This document shows, one piece after another, positions 23,040 through 39,145 of a stretch of 64,000 nucleotides of DNA. Each line of letters opens with the position of its first letter. The first letter of the stretch is position 1. Origin of the DNA: Clusia tigrina (Eukaryota > Arthropoda > Insecta > Diptera > Clusiidae); contig OV050032.1 of the NCBI GenBank assembly GCA_920105625.2, forward strand, positions 14,984,834 to 15,048,833, in the 5' to 3' direction. A program made the translations under genes and the position numbers. The notes beneath the pieces were generated by a model that saw only the letters and a list, made by a program, of their open reading frames with translations, was not told the origin of the DNA and ran no database searches.

Positions 23040-24777
23040 GTGACTTTTACTTTCATAAGCACGTTTGCGTTCGGTGCTGCGAGCAGATACGGTTCGCGCT
23101 GTTGCATATCCGGTACGGTCGGCTGCTACGTTGTGCTAGTGTGCTAGTGCGAGGCAGTATTTGCTAAACTGGTCTGCAAGGAGGCAACGAATTCAGTCAG
23201 TGTCGCGCAGCTGGATTGTAAATAACGTCCGACGTACGCATACATACGCGTAGAAGAAACACGTAAAGTGCTTGCTTACTTTCAGCGGTTAACGGATGAC
23301 GTTGAAGGAGACGGTGACGGAAGCGTGCCATTAATTGCGGTTTTTTTTTTTTATAAATTTTTTAAATTATCGCTGAGGTTTTTTTTGTTGATTTGTTGTG
23401 TTAAATTTTTGAAGATTCGCACATTGAAAGAATAGAGCTGCATTGAGTTGGGTTGAAGTTCTTTGCAGCTTGATTTGAATGCGGTAACGCACGCATATGC
23501 TTCCATTTGCATGCACTCGAAAGAGTTGGGCTCCCACAGCTGCTGTAGGTGAAGCTCGTAGAATGCCGTCGGTTCAGTGTGGTGGAATGTGGTGGTCGAG
23601 TGCAGTGGCCACAAAGGCAGTAATAGTTGAGACAATGCGATGATAATTGCAAACGTCATTGGCGGAAATTATCCAAAAAGTGGAAGAAACACTTCATCAC
23701 TTTTCTTGAAGCTAAACGACCCTGCGCTGATGTTGGCGCACAGGTCTCTCTTGGCACGAACTGAAGCAGTGCTCTCATGCACACTGCAGCCGTGCCCATG
23801 CCTGAGGGCCACACTTTAACGCCTTCTTGTCGCTTTCGCGTTACACTGACCCCATTGCTGCGAAACGAATTCTACGAGTATGCCCAGCGTAAGGTGCAAA
23901 TATCATTTTGAGCTGCTTCTATCCACGTACACACATGTTCAAATATATTTATAAACATGTGTGTTTTTGTCTCAAAATTAGTTCTCATTAATTTGAATAT
24001 TTTATTTTTGAAACGGTAGCACGACAAAAGTTTACCGCAAACTCTGCCGTATTTGCGGATGGAAATATTTTTCGGCCGTCCTCGTCTTCGTCTGTATGCA
24101 CAGAACAGATCTTTCTTTCTATGTGTCATCGGCGTGTTCCTTTATTATTAGGAGTATTTTTGTTTTTAATAATTCAGAATTGAATTTTGTATAAATATTT
24201 ATTTATATATAATTTTGACATTGGATTTGTCATTGATCGCGCTGTAGTGTTCCACACGCAAAGATTTTTTATTAATATTGATTGAAGATTTTATATTTAT
24301 ATATTAAATTTCGTTAAGCAGTGCTGTTGTTAATTAAGAAAATTGCTAATAAAAGTGTCGATTATAGTGCTGAAAGTGCTTGAAAGTTCAGCAAATTGCT
24401 TGTGAATTGGCAAATTGACACACAAAAGACGTCACAGTGGAAACAACGAGCAAGCGAACGGGCGAAGAACAAGGAAAGGGAAAAGCAGTGCTAACTACGT
24501 AAAGTTGCATGCACCATAATTGGATTACGCGTACGTACAACTTGCATCAGAACAGACAACAATAAGAAACTACATCAACAACAACAACAACAACAACAAT
24601 AATAATAATAATAATAACAACAACAACACACTAGCAAACGCAGTCGCAGTTGCAGTCGTGGTCGTGGTCGGCGTCGATTATTGGCGCATAGAAACCGGTC
24701 CCCGTGGATACCACTTGACAAACAACACAGAAATCAGCCGTCGCTAACTACGTGCATAATTGTGCATAATGTCTGAG
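23040..24777 (+). other. Leader-like region ending in a 3-codon candidate first exon
   Basis: From about 23040 to 23320 the sequence is less AT-rich and CG-containing, with an initiator-like TCAGTC near 23190. From 24320 to 24768 it has the look of a long fly 5' UTR (AAGTGC, CAACAACAA, AGCAAACGC runs) and carries a CRE-like GACGTCAC at 24428-24435. It ends ATG TCT GAG (24769-24777), followed by the weak donor GTTTGC. Pka-R1 exon 46119-46273 also ends GAG before GTTTGT. The junction is phase 0, so MSE could splice to the Pka-R1 exon at 45222. This remains a hypothesis. Confidence 0.3.
24576..24627. repeat. (CAA)n(TAA)n trinucleotide repeat
   Basis: About 50 bp of CAA, then TAA, then CAA triplets. 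It gives a polyasparagine run in one frame and lies within the leader-like region. Confidence 0.9.
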
Positions 24778-25934
24778 GTTTGCATTTATCTATTCCACTC
24801 ACCCATACCCATTCGCCTACTCACACCCACATACTTATTTGGCATGCATACTCACACTGCCTTGGATTATGTGGCTGCAAGGATTTACTTGGGCAACTAT
24901 TGTTGACCATGTTAACCTGTGTTTGCCCCCAAAAGGTCAGAGCACACGGCTTTGTGTACATTTTAGTGTTAAGGTCGCGACATTGTCAGCATAACTTTGA
25001 TAGAAATCCAACAGCAGCAGATTGGTGTGAATTTTGGTAGATAAGTCTTTGCTAGATTAGCTCCGTGCAGTGACTAAATATACGAAAATATCTGACTTGG
25101 TACAATCCTCTTAAAATTGGCCATCATTCTTGTACAATAATAACATTCAAGTGCCTTGATGAGCTTCCTAGTAATATAAACAAGAAATCGCTGCTTACTT
25201 GCCGGAGCTGGTTTGACCGTATACGAGTAAACTCGGCAACCACCGACAAGCTCAGAAGAATTTCCCATGCAGTGCTATATTATGCTTGTTATGTGATCGT
25301 CCTCCAAACCCAGCATTGCTTCTGGTACCCCCTTAGCATGTGTCAATAACTCCATTCATTATATTTGCTTTGGCTTTTAATCATTTTTCATCATCGATAG
25401 TTGCAATAACCCTGCTCGAGTTTCAGTGGACTGAAGATGTTGCGTATACCTCGTTGCCCACTTCTGTTTTGTGCACGTCTGTTTCCAACGCATCGATCCA
25501 GAAGAAGTACTCAACTTCTGCGGGCTCAGGATTTCCCTTAGTACCGAGTACTCTTTATCTGCCCGATGTACGTTCCCTTCATCATCGTATTTCTAAAGGA
25601 TTAAAAATGCTTGAAAGAAAAGAGGGCAAATTGTTACGAAAATTCAGTATTACAAATAAAACTAAATATATTTTTTTAGGTAATATACTCTCTTATCTAG
25701 CAGTCTTTTTTTAATAAACTTAAGAGACTTCTGGAAGTATTATTACTTAATTAATCACTCGTAATTGCACTTACTCTGTCTTTAATAGATACCCATAAAT
25801 TTGCGCTGGGTAATAATTATTCAATTTCTGTACTTGGCTGCGTTCTTGGCCGTCGAGCATGAACTATTTGCATATGGAACGACGTCGATATGTGGCGTTC
25901 TACGTAGCTATACACACACATTTGTATGTATATA
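24778..25934. other. Non-coding, intron-like
   Basis: A 124-codon frame at 25340-25714 has no recognisable domain. Otherwise empty up to the mariner element. Confidence 0.45.
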
Positions 25935-27225
25935 CGAGGGCGGATTGATATTGAAGCTACCTAAGTAGGAAAAACACATTTTTTTTTTTTCAAAAACCAT
26001 TTCTTTCGCAACATAGTCTCCTTTTACTTCGACACACTTAGTAAGACGATATTCCAACTTTTTTATACCATCTGAATAATACGATTTCGGGAACCCCTCA
26101 AAATACGCGTTAGTTTCGGTAATCACTTCTTCGTTTGAGATGAATCTTTTTCCTGCGAGCCATTTTTTCAAGTTTGGAAACAGGAAAAAGTCACTAGGAG
26201 CTAAATCTGGACTATAAGGTGGATGATTAACCAATTCGAAGTGTATTTCACGTAATTTTAGCATCGTATCTAATGCTGTGTGAACCGGTGCGTTGTCTTG
26301 AAGAAAGAGCATTTTTTTCTTCTTTAAATGTGGTCGTTTTTCCTTGATTGCATCAATCAATTGATCCAATAGTGCACGATAATACTTTCCTGTGATTGTG
26401 GTTCCTTTTTCAAGATAATCGATGAGCAATATTCCGTGTGCATCCCAAAATACAGTGGCCATAACCTTGCCAGCCGAATTCACTGCCTTCGCCTTCTTCG
26501 GAGCACTTCCACTAGCTTCCACCCATTGTTTCGATTGATTTTTGGCTTCAGGTGTGTAGTGGTGGACTCACGTTTCATCAACAGTTATTAATCGACGCCA
26601 AAAATCAACAGGATTACGCTTGATCATGTCCAAACACCGCTGTGAAGTGGTCTGTCGAACTCGTTTTTGTTCGACACTGGGCAAACGCGGCACCCATCTT
26701 GCCGATAGCTTTTTCGTATGCAAATGTTCATGCAAAACGTTGAACACACGTTCATATGATATGTTTACCATTTCAACAATCTCACGCAACTCGACTCGGC
26801 GATCATTCATAACGATATCGAGGATTTTCTTGATATTTTCTTCAGTAACCACCTCTTTTGGCCTTCCTGTTGATGGTATTGTTGCAGTGCTTGTTCGGCC
26901 GCGTTTAAATTCAGCAATCCAATATTTTACCATGTAATCTGACGGAGCAGACTCACCGTAATGTTTATCGAGCTTTTCTTTTGTCTCTTTCGCCGTTCTC
27001 CCTTTCAAATAAAAGTGTTTAATCACTGCACGAAATTCGCGTTTTTCCATTTTTCAAGAAACACAAAATTTGCTCACTTCAAACGACTACAACAAATAAA
27101 CTAATCGATGAATTTGGGTGAAATTTTAACAGCTGACGTTTGACAGATCGCAGTTTCTAAAAAAAAAGTGTTTGTGTTTGTGCTGCCATCTAGCGCTAGG
27201 TAGCTTCAATATCAATCCGCCCTCG
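25935..27225 (-). mobile_element. mariner transposon, 1291 bp, nearly intact
   Basis: The ends are perfect 29-bp inverted repeats (25935-25963 and 27197-27225) starting CGAGGGCGGATTGAT, each flanked by TA, the target site used and duplicated by Tc1/mariner elements. The length is the standard 1.3 kb. One transposase gene lies on the - strand and is interrupted (next entry). The exact inverted repeats and single coding lesions indicate a fairly recent insertion. If any upstream Pka-R1 first exon is real, the element lies antisense in a Pka-R1 intron. Confidence 0.97.
25961..27050 (-). pseudogene. mariner transposase, broken by one nonsense codon and a 3' A-run
   Basis: The N-terminal part starts at ATG 27050 (MEKREFRAVIKHFYLKG) and contains the paired helix-turn-helix DNA-binding region (GRTAKETKEKL; STGRPKEVVTEENIKKI). 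It reads 160 codons to VDET. There a TGA (26568-26570) replaces the TGG expected in the family motif VDETWVHHYTPE. The same frame then continues with the rest of the catalytic domain: FWDAHGILLIDYL, LFLQDNAPVHT and YSPDLAPSDFFLF. The three acidic residues (VDET, QDN, APSD) are present, and exactly 34 residues separate the last two, giving the DD34D triad of mariner proper. Near the end a 12-base A run (about 25979-25990) puts the ORF into a frame that reads through the inverted repeat to 25908. One A fewer would give a stop at 25961-25963, so slippage is likely. The subfamily is not assigned. Confidence 0.95.
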
Positions 27226-30200
27226 TATGCATGTTGTATTTATTATCGCAATTTCACTTTCAATAGCACCGCCTCTGTGCCGTGGGTCTAAGTTTACAAA
27301 CATACCTAAAGCATCATGTATAATTTGATGTTGTAATCCAGCTTGAAAGCAGCTCTCATATTCAAAATTCCGCAGCGCATTTGAAGTTGGAATGGCATTT
27401 TCATTGAAACTATTGCAATGGCAGTGACTCAAAAACAGCAGAAGAAGAATTCGCACCTTTGGTGCCCCATTTCTTAGAAGCCTGATTTCATTGATCATTG
27501 CGCTTCAAAGGAGTTTCATTTAATAGCAATTCCATTATGCACTAATTAAAAGAATTTATTTAGGTCACTTTTTAACAGAACTTGAACTGCTTTCCCATTT
27601 CTTACAAGCCTGACAGAGCTGTCATCCATTAAGATTAGGGACATAGCTAGGTTCATCAAACTATCAATATGGTTTCCTGCAACATAATGGGGGAGTCGTG
27701 CCTTTCCTGGCGCTGTCCTTGCGCTGACTATCACCATCCCAAGTAAGGGAACTTTTCAGTCAGTGCTTGAACGGCGGCACACTGTGGTATCACAATGGGC
27801 CATTATGTGTGCTCAAGTCTGCTTTTGGCAAACTGGGCGATCACTCCTACCTACCTATCTACCTAACTCAAAAACGAAATTTATCGATTTAAATATAAAT
27901 ACTCTGATTGGGCACGTCAAGGCAGTCCGTGTTGAGTCCGGACTGTGGATCTTCTCGTTCACAGTATTTCTTTTAAATGCGAAATTATGAAATATTTTCG
28001 ATTTTTGTCTTCCTGCATCTCCTTTCTGAGATATTTGGAAAATTGTGGTTAACGAGTTGCAGCTATATTTATAATAGGAGACAAAGTTTCAAACATGAAA
28101 CAGGAGGCATATAAAAATTTGAAAAATTTCAGATCTTGTGAAAAGATGACAGAGAGGTCTGATTCTGAACTCAAGTCTCATGCACGCGAACGACGATATT
28201 CTTTTAACCTGGTCTCAAAAATAGCGGTGAAATATAACATTTTTCATGTTGAGGTTGGTCGAATAGTTTTAGCTTGAATGGTTCTATTACGAACCCTTAA
28301 AGTAGTACTTGACAAGAAACTTACTCATATGTTGATTGGGTGTGAGGGAGGCACCATTAGACTGACATTAGGGTTTATACAAAAACACCATCCTCATAAA
28401 AATACAGACGCTATAAAAACTGGAAAAGAAGGTCATGATGGGTTAGTGTCAATAGGGTCGGTTGCAGGGGGTTGACTTGACGTGGTTACGGGTTGTCACA
28501 TTGAAACGAGACCTTCTTATTTAAGGGAGTCAACGCTCACTGCGTTTATGCACTGCTCAGTTTGGTGTAGTTGGTTGCTTGGATATTGGATGGGAGCCCG
28601 AAGAGAGAGTGCAATCATCCTTGGCATCTACCACCACATGCTTGGGAGTGCGTTATACGTAATGCGTTTATGTTGACATTTAAATACCTTCAGGAGACGA
28701 AACCAAACGAGAGGCCACTCCAGCTGTTACACAAAATGCCAGATACGGATTCCATGAAGTTTTTGCTTTTGTGTTCGCTTTCATTTTGACAAAATGTGTC
28801 GAGAGACATTGATTGCTTAATGAATACTACGAGTACAGCGAGAATAATTACAAAAACAACAACAATAACAACTGAAAAGTTGAAACGTTATCATTGCCGA
28901 CGCCTCGTTTTAGAAAAAATTGATACCCTATTAATGTGTACAAACAGCAGCGATTAACATTGCCTGCTTATATTCTGATACAAGTACATGAACTGTATGT
29001 ACATATGTACATATATACAAGCATCATTTTATTTGTTGTTGTTTTGGTTTTATTCATAACTTTTCTCATATTTCAACAAATATTCGGCAAACAGAAATGA
29101 AAACATTTTCCTACAAATGCCAAAGCATTGAAGTAGGAATAGAAGGGTGGAGGGGCGAGGGGCGAGGTGTGGAAATGTTATATAAACTTTGTTTATTTCT
29201 AATTCACATTTATTTATTATTTATTTATTTTCTTTGCAATTTAAAAACAATTTTTAATATTTTCTTATCAATCAATATAAAAATAACTGCGGGCTTGTAA
29301 GATTTGTACAGGGTGCATGTGTAGCCTGGTTTGTCTTAGATTCTCCCGTAGGTTCTAAACAGAAATCTAACTTGTATTAAAATCTCTACAAATTCAGAGT
29401 GTTATGGATGATGCACCCTTCCGAACCAAACCCATATCTAGATAACTGAAGACTGTCGAATGGTGAACTAGATATCAGGTTCCTCAGATGGTCTCTTTTC
29501 TAATCGCTCTACACCATATTGAAGGAGGTCAGTCAGAGCCATTTCTGGTTCTTATGTGTTAAATATGGGTTGACTTCTGCCACACTGCTTCCACGTGTCC
29601 CCCTTTTAGTGTCTTCTTTATTGCTGTTCGATGGTTCAGTATTAATTATCCGCCAAATGACCACTCAATAACATTCTTCATGAAAGATTTTCGCACATTT
29701 TTCTGCTGTTGATTTGATTAATGACTTTAGAGAGGATGGGAAGGCGGGTTCTTATGCACATACTTCGCCGGCGAGCTATTAGTCTATTGAGTGTAAAAAA
29801 CCGAGTTACAAATGCGCCACCTTTCCCCCTTGATTGTGCCAGTTTGGGTCAAAAGTGGGTTTTTACGAGCAGATTTTTATGCATGTGTGGCTCTGATGCC
29901 CCCTCTATCCAAAAGTTATTAAATGACCTATGTTAGGAGATTGTAAAATTGTTCAACAAATGTGCAATGCCTGGTTCTCGTTGTCAGACGACAGTGCCAT
30001 TTTCCTATATTTGCCACTTTCTTCTTGGTGGAATGGAGGTAGAACAACAAAATGGAAAGAGCTGAATCACTGGCTGCGGCTTCGATTAAGTAAACGGCTT
30101 TCCAATGGGGATGTTTGGCTACTTAAGAACATCGGTTACTTAAGAACATCGATTGTCCTTACACTGGCACAAAAAAGCGATCCCTTCACTTAAAAAGAGA

Positions 30201-30890
30201 AATTCATTTGGACATGGCAAAATCAATTTGCGTAAGTTGGCTAATTCAGTATACTAGTGACTGCATTCAAATCTTCATAGTCCGAACAATTCGTTAAAGT
30301 ATCGTTCTGGCATTTTATTTTTTAATTAAAATTTGATTTCATGAAGTAGATCAAATTTAGTGGGTATTCAAGTTTCAAATGTAAGCTAATTTCTGAGGGA
30401 AAAGCACACTTCAAACTGGAAGCAATCTTCAGGAACTGTGTAGTTACGAGTACCCTAATGATTTAACCGACCTGCAGTACCTAGTGCAGTTGAAGACTCA
30501 ACTGCAAAGAGGTTTTTAAGTGAACCAGAGATCTGCCGTAATGGATATAAGTATGCATGGCACCTAAACATATGCCGAACTTTGTGTGCCGACTGTCCAT
30601 ACAATATCTATTTAAAATTATGTTAAGTGTACAGCATATTTTCAGGTGCTTAAAAAAGGCACCCCAAATACTCAGTGCCGCAGTCTGATGTAGCTACGGC
30701 GTATGACCGGCATCAGCGGCGTATGCCTAATGGTGTGTATCGTCCCAGATGAATTGCGCTATACTCAAATTGGAGCCGCATGATTAATTTTCGCCGGAAA
30801 ATATGGATTATTGCGGATTATTCCAACATTTTTTAGACTGTACAAAAGACATTCATGACGTTTATATACGTACACAGATACGGAGATACA
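27226..30890. other. Non-coding, probably degraded repeats
   Basis: No gene was recognised. On the - strand, 27420-27495 and 27550-27640 read related short peptides (RLLRNGAPKVRILL and RLVRNGKAVQVLL), suggesting two copies of an old unidentified repeat. Frames at 29721-30193 show no recognisable domain. Confidence 0.4.
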
Positions 30891-35520
<4,630 letters not shown>

Positions 35521-35680
35521 GCAGTGTAGTCTGGTGGTAAGCATGCTAGACTCACACTCAGAGGGTAGCAGGTTCAAATCCTGCACCGCACTTGGTCTCA
35601 AAAAGGTTTCTTTCTAAAAAAAAATTATGTCCTTCTTCGAGTCGAAAGCCTCAGTAGCTAGTATTCAGTCCCCAACCCCT
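35521..35680 (+). mobile_element. tRNA-derived SINE, copy A
   Basis: The head has a polymerase III A box (TAGTCTGGTGG, 35527-35537) and a B box (GGTTCAAATCC, 35571-35581) at tRNA spacing. The T-arm GCAGG-TTCAAAT-CCTGC pairs perfectly, and the anticodon-loop position reads CTCACAC. The acceptor and anticodon stems do not pair well, so it is not a working tRNA gene. A non-tRNA body of about 85 bp (GGTCTCAAAAAGGTTTCT and GTCGAAAGCCTCAGT to CCCCAACCCC) follows. The same head-body order is found in a diverged copy at 42805-42960, which marks it as a SINE family. Confidence 0.65.
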
Positions 35681-36382
35681 TAATTTCATATGGTAGATCA
35701 GTACCTGGAGTAGGTGCATTCCAGCGCTGGCCGCTGAGAATTTCTTACTCGAGAATAAAATAATACGTTGAAGATTTGCCCTTTCCATGTCTTCCCGAAG
35801 AGAAGCCCGCTTACGTAGCCAACAAACACTGGCAGCAGCTGGCAGAGAAAAGCTCTTAATATAGTCATATGACCCGCTTATTTCTCGGTCCTTCATCAGT
35901 CCAAACTATGCTCCTTTTACAGAAAATTTGTTCATACTTTTCATACCTTTTCATACTTTTAATCCTCAAAAGCCGACAAGTTTTCAATGAAATTTGTGCA
36001 GATGAGAGGTATTTGCAATGCCCTAAACCAGAAGTGACACATTTTATACATATTATTTTGCCGGAATCAAACCCTAAATCGATTTGGCCATGTCCGTTCG
36101 TCCTTGGTCGTTGTTACAGTATACAGGGCTTAAAGTATAAGTCGCACTCCCATTTATTTCTTGGATACTTTTCCAGTCTCTTTGGGTACAGGGCGTTAGG
36201 ATGTCAGCTGTGCGGGGTTTTGCTGCTTAAGCTGCGGTATTTGGTTATGTATGCAATCATTAATTCGAGTCGTTTGGATGGGTCCCTGATCCCTGCCCAC
36301 CTGTGTCTTATGAATATGTTATATTCAACAATTATACAATTGTACTTTTAACAACATTTGTCTCCCTTTCTGTGCTGTATAA
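35681..36382. other. Non-coding, insertion site of the hAT element
   Basis: A 160-codon frame at 35869-36351 is hydrophobic but unrecognised. It overlaps nothing conserved, so it was not called. Confidence 0.45.
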
Positions 36383-36730
36383 CAGCGCTATTCAACCTTT
36401 TTGGCTCGCGTACCACAAAATTCACGAACAACATTTTGCGTACCACCAAAAAAAATATGTATATGAAAAAAATAGACTCAACACAACCAAAAAAATTAAA
36501 AATATTTAAATATTTTATTCATTTATTAATAAAAAAAATTAAACAGATAATAATAAAAACATAAAATAAAAAATATTTAGTAGTGAGATCTCAGCGATTT
36601 TATTTGCTGTTTAACCAACTATTTAAAAATAAATAAATAAAAATTAAAGAAAATAAACATAAAAAAATATTTAAAATTAATAAAAACGTAACAAAAATAT
36701 ATTCAGAATTCATTTTATAAATATCACAAA

Positions 36731-38650
36731 TTAATGAGATGGCTGACACTGCATTTTTGATATTAAAGATTTTATGTCTGGTTCAATTTTTGATAATTTT
36801 AATCTCATACTGGGCTCCAAATTTAATGATGTTCGATATTTATTTTTGATTATTAACATTGATGAAAATGCTTTTTCACATAAATATGTAGAGGTGAATG
36901 GTAACAAATATTTAACTGCTTCATGATATAACGATTCATATTCAGTTTTCTGTTTTATCCAAAATGAAAAAATATTTGTGTTTTGGAAAACAAATTTTTG
37001 TGCCGGATCACATGATAGATCAATTAATGATTCCCTGTCTTTTAGGCTTAATGTGGAATGTTGTTGATCTAAAAACGGATTTTGTATCCATAAATATTCT
37101 TCGTGACTTTCAGGAAAATATTCATTAAAGGTAGCTATTAACAGTTTACAATGACTGCTAATGCATTTTTTAAATTCAATTGTGGGTTCAATTTCATTTT
37201 CAAGTAGAAATTGTTCCAATTTGGAAAATGATTCGAAATTGCTATTTTCAACAGTATTGACCATTAAATTTAATTTTTTAGTCATGGCTTTTATTTTTCC
37301 TTGCACTTCAAATGGAGTTTTTGATGAACCTTGTAAACTTAAATTTAAATCATTTAAACGCGAGAAAATATCTGCTAAATATGCCAACTTTGCCAACCAA
37401 ATTGTATCTAAAAATTTATTGGAGAAATCATTGTTCATTTGTGATAAAAATATTTGAACTTCCGATCGTAGCTCCACAAGACGAGTTAGCATTTTTCCTC
37501 TTGACAACCATCTAACCTCAGTATTCAAGAGAAGACTGGTATATACACTGTCCATTTCAAAACACAAATCTTTAAACAAGCGACAATTAAGTGATCTTGA
37601 TTTTATAAAATTAACAATCTTTACGGCGTCATCAAGAACTTCTTTGAGGTCACTCGATATTCTTTTGGCAACCAAAGCTTCCCGATGTATAACACAATGA
37701 GTAAATTTACAATTCGGAGCAACATGTTTTACTTTTGTGATTACCCCATTATATCTACCTGTCATTGCCCGCGCACCATCAGTACAAAGCCCTGCACATC
37801 GCTTCCAGTCTAAATTATTTTCCTCAATAAAGTGATTTAACTTTTTAAATATTTCAGTTGCTGTAGTATAAGTCGGCAGGTCCTCACAAAATAAAAACTC
37901 TTCCTTAAACTCCTTTTGAAAAATATATCGAATATATACAAGTACTTGTGCACAATTTACTACATCGGTGCTTTCATCTATTTGAAGAGCAAAGTATTCG
38001 CTTTGTTTAATCTGATTTATTGCTAATTGTTTTACATTTAACGCCATATCATTTACCCTGCGACTCACTGTAGTATCTGACAGAGATACTGATGCAAGTT
38101 TCTTTACTTGGTCTTCTCCTAACATGCAACTCACTATGGACTTTGTAGCTGGCAATATTAGTTCTTCTGCAATTGTAAAAGGTTTGCCGCATTTTGCTAT
38201 TTGGTAGGAGACTAAAAACGATGCTTCTACGGTTTTTTTTGTAGTACCAGAAAACGATTTAATATTAGTTTGATTAGCTTTCATTTCACTTTGTTTTTGC
38301 AAAAAAAAATCTTTTGGTTTGTTTTCTAAACTAGGATGCTTTGTTTGTATATGCCGCTTTAAAAGTGATGGCTTCATGGACTGATTGGACAGAACTTCGT
38401 TACATATAACACACTGTGGGCGATCATCCGAAAATTCTACAACAAGAACACTAAAACCAAATTTTATATACTCCCCATCATATCGTCTCGTACTTTTGTA
38501 TTTTTTTGGAGCGCTGGTGGTCGGAGGAGATCTGGGTCTTTCAACTTGTTGTACTTGTGAATAAGTTTGTTGTGGTTCATTCGAACTAGCAGGACAATCA
38601 TTATTTTTATCTTTATTTGTTTCTTTGCTTCTTATTAACCACTTATCCAT
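36731..38650 (-). CDS. hAT-family transposase with BED zinc finger, 639 residues
   Basis: The start is placed at MDKWLIRSK (38650), as in related transposase-like proteins. The frame is open 17 codons further upstream, to 38701. A BED-type zinc finger uses C80, C83, H100 and H105 (CVIC...LKRHIQTKH). The RNase H-like catalytic core shows D225 in LQIDESTDV, D291 in LCTDGARAM and a CxxH pair at C319/H322 (HCVIH). The conserved tryptophan W381 sits in EVRWLSRG, and the catalytic glutamate E592 in TSTYLCEKAFS, which begins the C-terminal hAT dimerisation region. Everything expected of an active enzyme is present and there is no frameshift. It resembles the domesticated ZBED5/SCAND3-type proteins, but the inverted repeats and target duplication show that this copy is a transposon gene, not a host gene. 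Confidence 0.95.
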   Translation of the reverse strand: MDKWLIRSKETNKDKNNDCPASSNEPQQTYSQVQQVERPRSPPTTSAPKKYKSTRRYDGEYIKFGFSVLVVEFSDDRPQCVICNEVLSNQSMKPSLLKRHIQTKHPSLENKPKDFFLQKQSEMKANQTNIKSFSGTTKKTVEASFLVSYQIAKCGKPFTIAEELILPATKSIVSCMLGEDQVKKLASVSLSDTTVSRRVNDMALNVKQLAINQIKQSEYFALQIDESTDVVNCAQVLVYIRYIFQKEFKEEFLFCEDLPTYTTATEIFKKLNHFIEENNLDWKRCAGLCTDGARAMTGRYNGVITKVKHVAPNCKFTHCVIHREALVAKRISSDLKEVLDDAVKIVNFIKSRSLNCRLFKDLCFEMDSVYTSLLLNTEVRWLSRGKMLTRLVELRSEVQIFLSQMNNDFSNKFLDTIWLAKLAYLADIFSRLNDLNLSLQGSSKTPFEVQGKIKAMTKKLNLMVNTVENSNFESFSKLEQFLLENEIEPTIEFKKCISSHCKLLIATFNEYFPESHEEYLWIQNPFLDQQHSTLSLKDRESLIDLSCDPAQKFVFQNTNIFSFWIKQKTEYESLYHEAVKYLLPFTSTYLCEKAFSSMLIIKNKYRTSLNLEPSMRLKLSKIEPDIKSLISKMQCQPSH

Positions 38651-39129
38651 AGCAACAAATAAAAAATAGAACGACTGCACCTGTATATGGAAATATGTCA
38701 ACTAAAACTAATATCCATCAATATGTACAAAAAGAAATAAAACGAGAAATAAAAAAAAAAAAATAAAAAAGGGATTTTTTGTTTATTTTTTGCGAGCGAT
38801 ATCAGGAAATATTTGTGCTTTGCCTTATTTAAATAAAATAACGTTTAAAATTGTTATAAAAAGTGTAGCATATTTTAAGAGCTTGAAAATTTCCCCAAAA
38901 ATAAAAAAAAATCCATATAGCAACACAAATCAACACTAATGGTGTTTTTTTAGTTGTTAATTTATAGTACAGATGGCGGAATTTCCGAAAAAAAAATTTT
39001 CGAAAAAAAGTATACTTAAGAATGAAAAACAAGAAAAAAGATTTTGGGGAAAAAAGCATTAATTACTGAAAAATGGTTTACATTTTCAAAGATTTGGCGT
39101 ACCACTTGGAAAAGCCTCGCGTACCACAA

Positions 39130-39145
39130 GTGGTACGCGTACCAC
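39130..39145. repeat. 16-bp perfect palindrome in the hAT end
   Basis: GTGGTACGCGTACCAC lies 16 bp inside the right terminus. It consists of one direct and one inverted GCGTACCAC-type motif sharing their CG core. Confidence 0.85.

Noticed and set aside
24769..24909. Reading MSE onwards without an intron
   Set aside because: The continued frame (to a TGA about 45 codons on) passes through CACACCCACA-type repeats and has no domain; a splice after GAG is more plausible.
29721..30193. Two adjacent + strand frames that together look like a decayed protein
   Set aside because: I found no motif of any transposase or reverse transcriptase; the evidence is too weak to call.
35521..35593. A functional tRNA gene (anticodon position reads CAC, valine)
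   Set aside because: The A box, B box and T-arm are good, but the acceptor and anticodon stems do not pair, and a diverged copy with the same non-tRNA body exists at 42.8 kb. A SINE fits better.
35869..36351. 160-codon ORF on the + strand
   Set aside because: Hydrophobic T-rich composition, no domain and no splice signals consistent with a gene.
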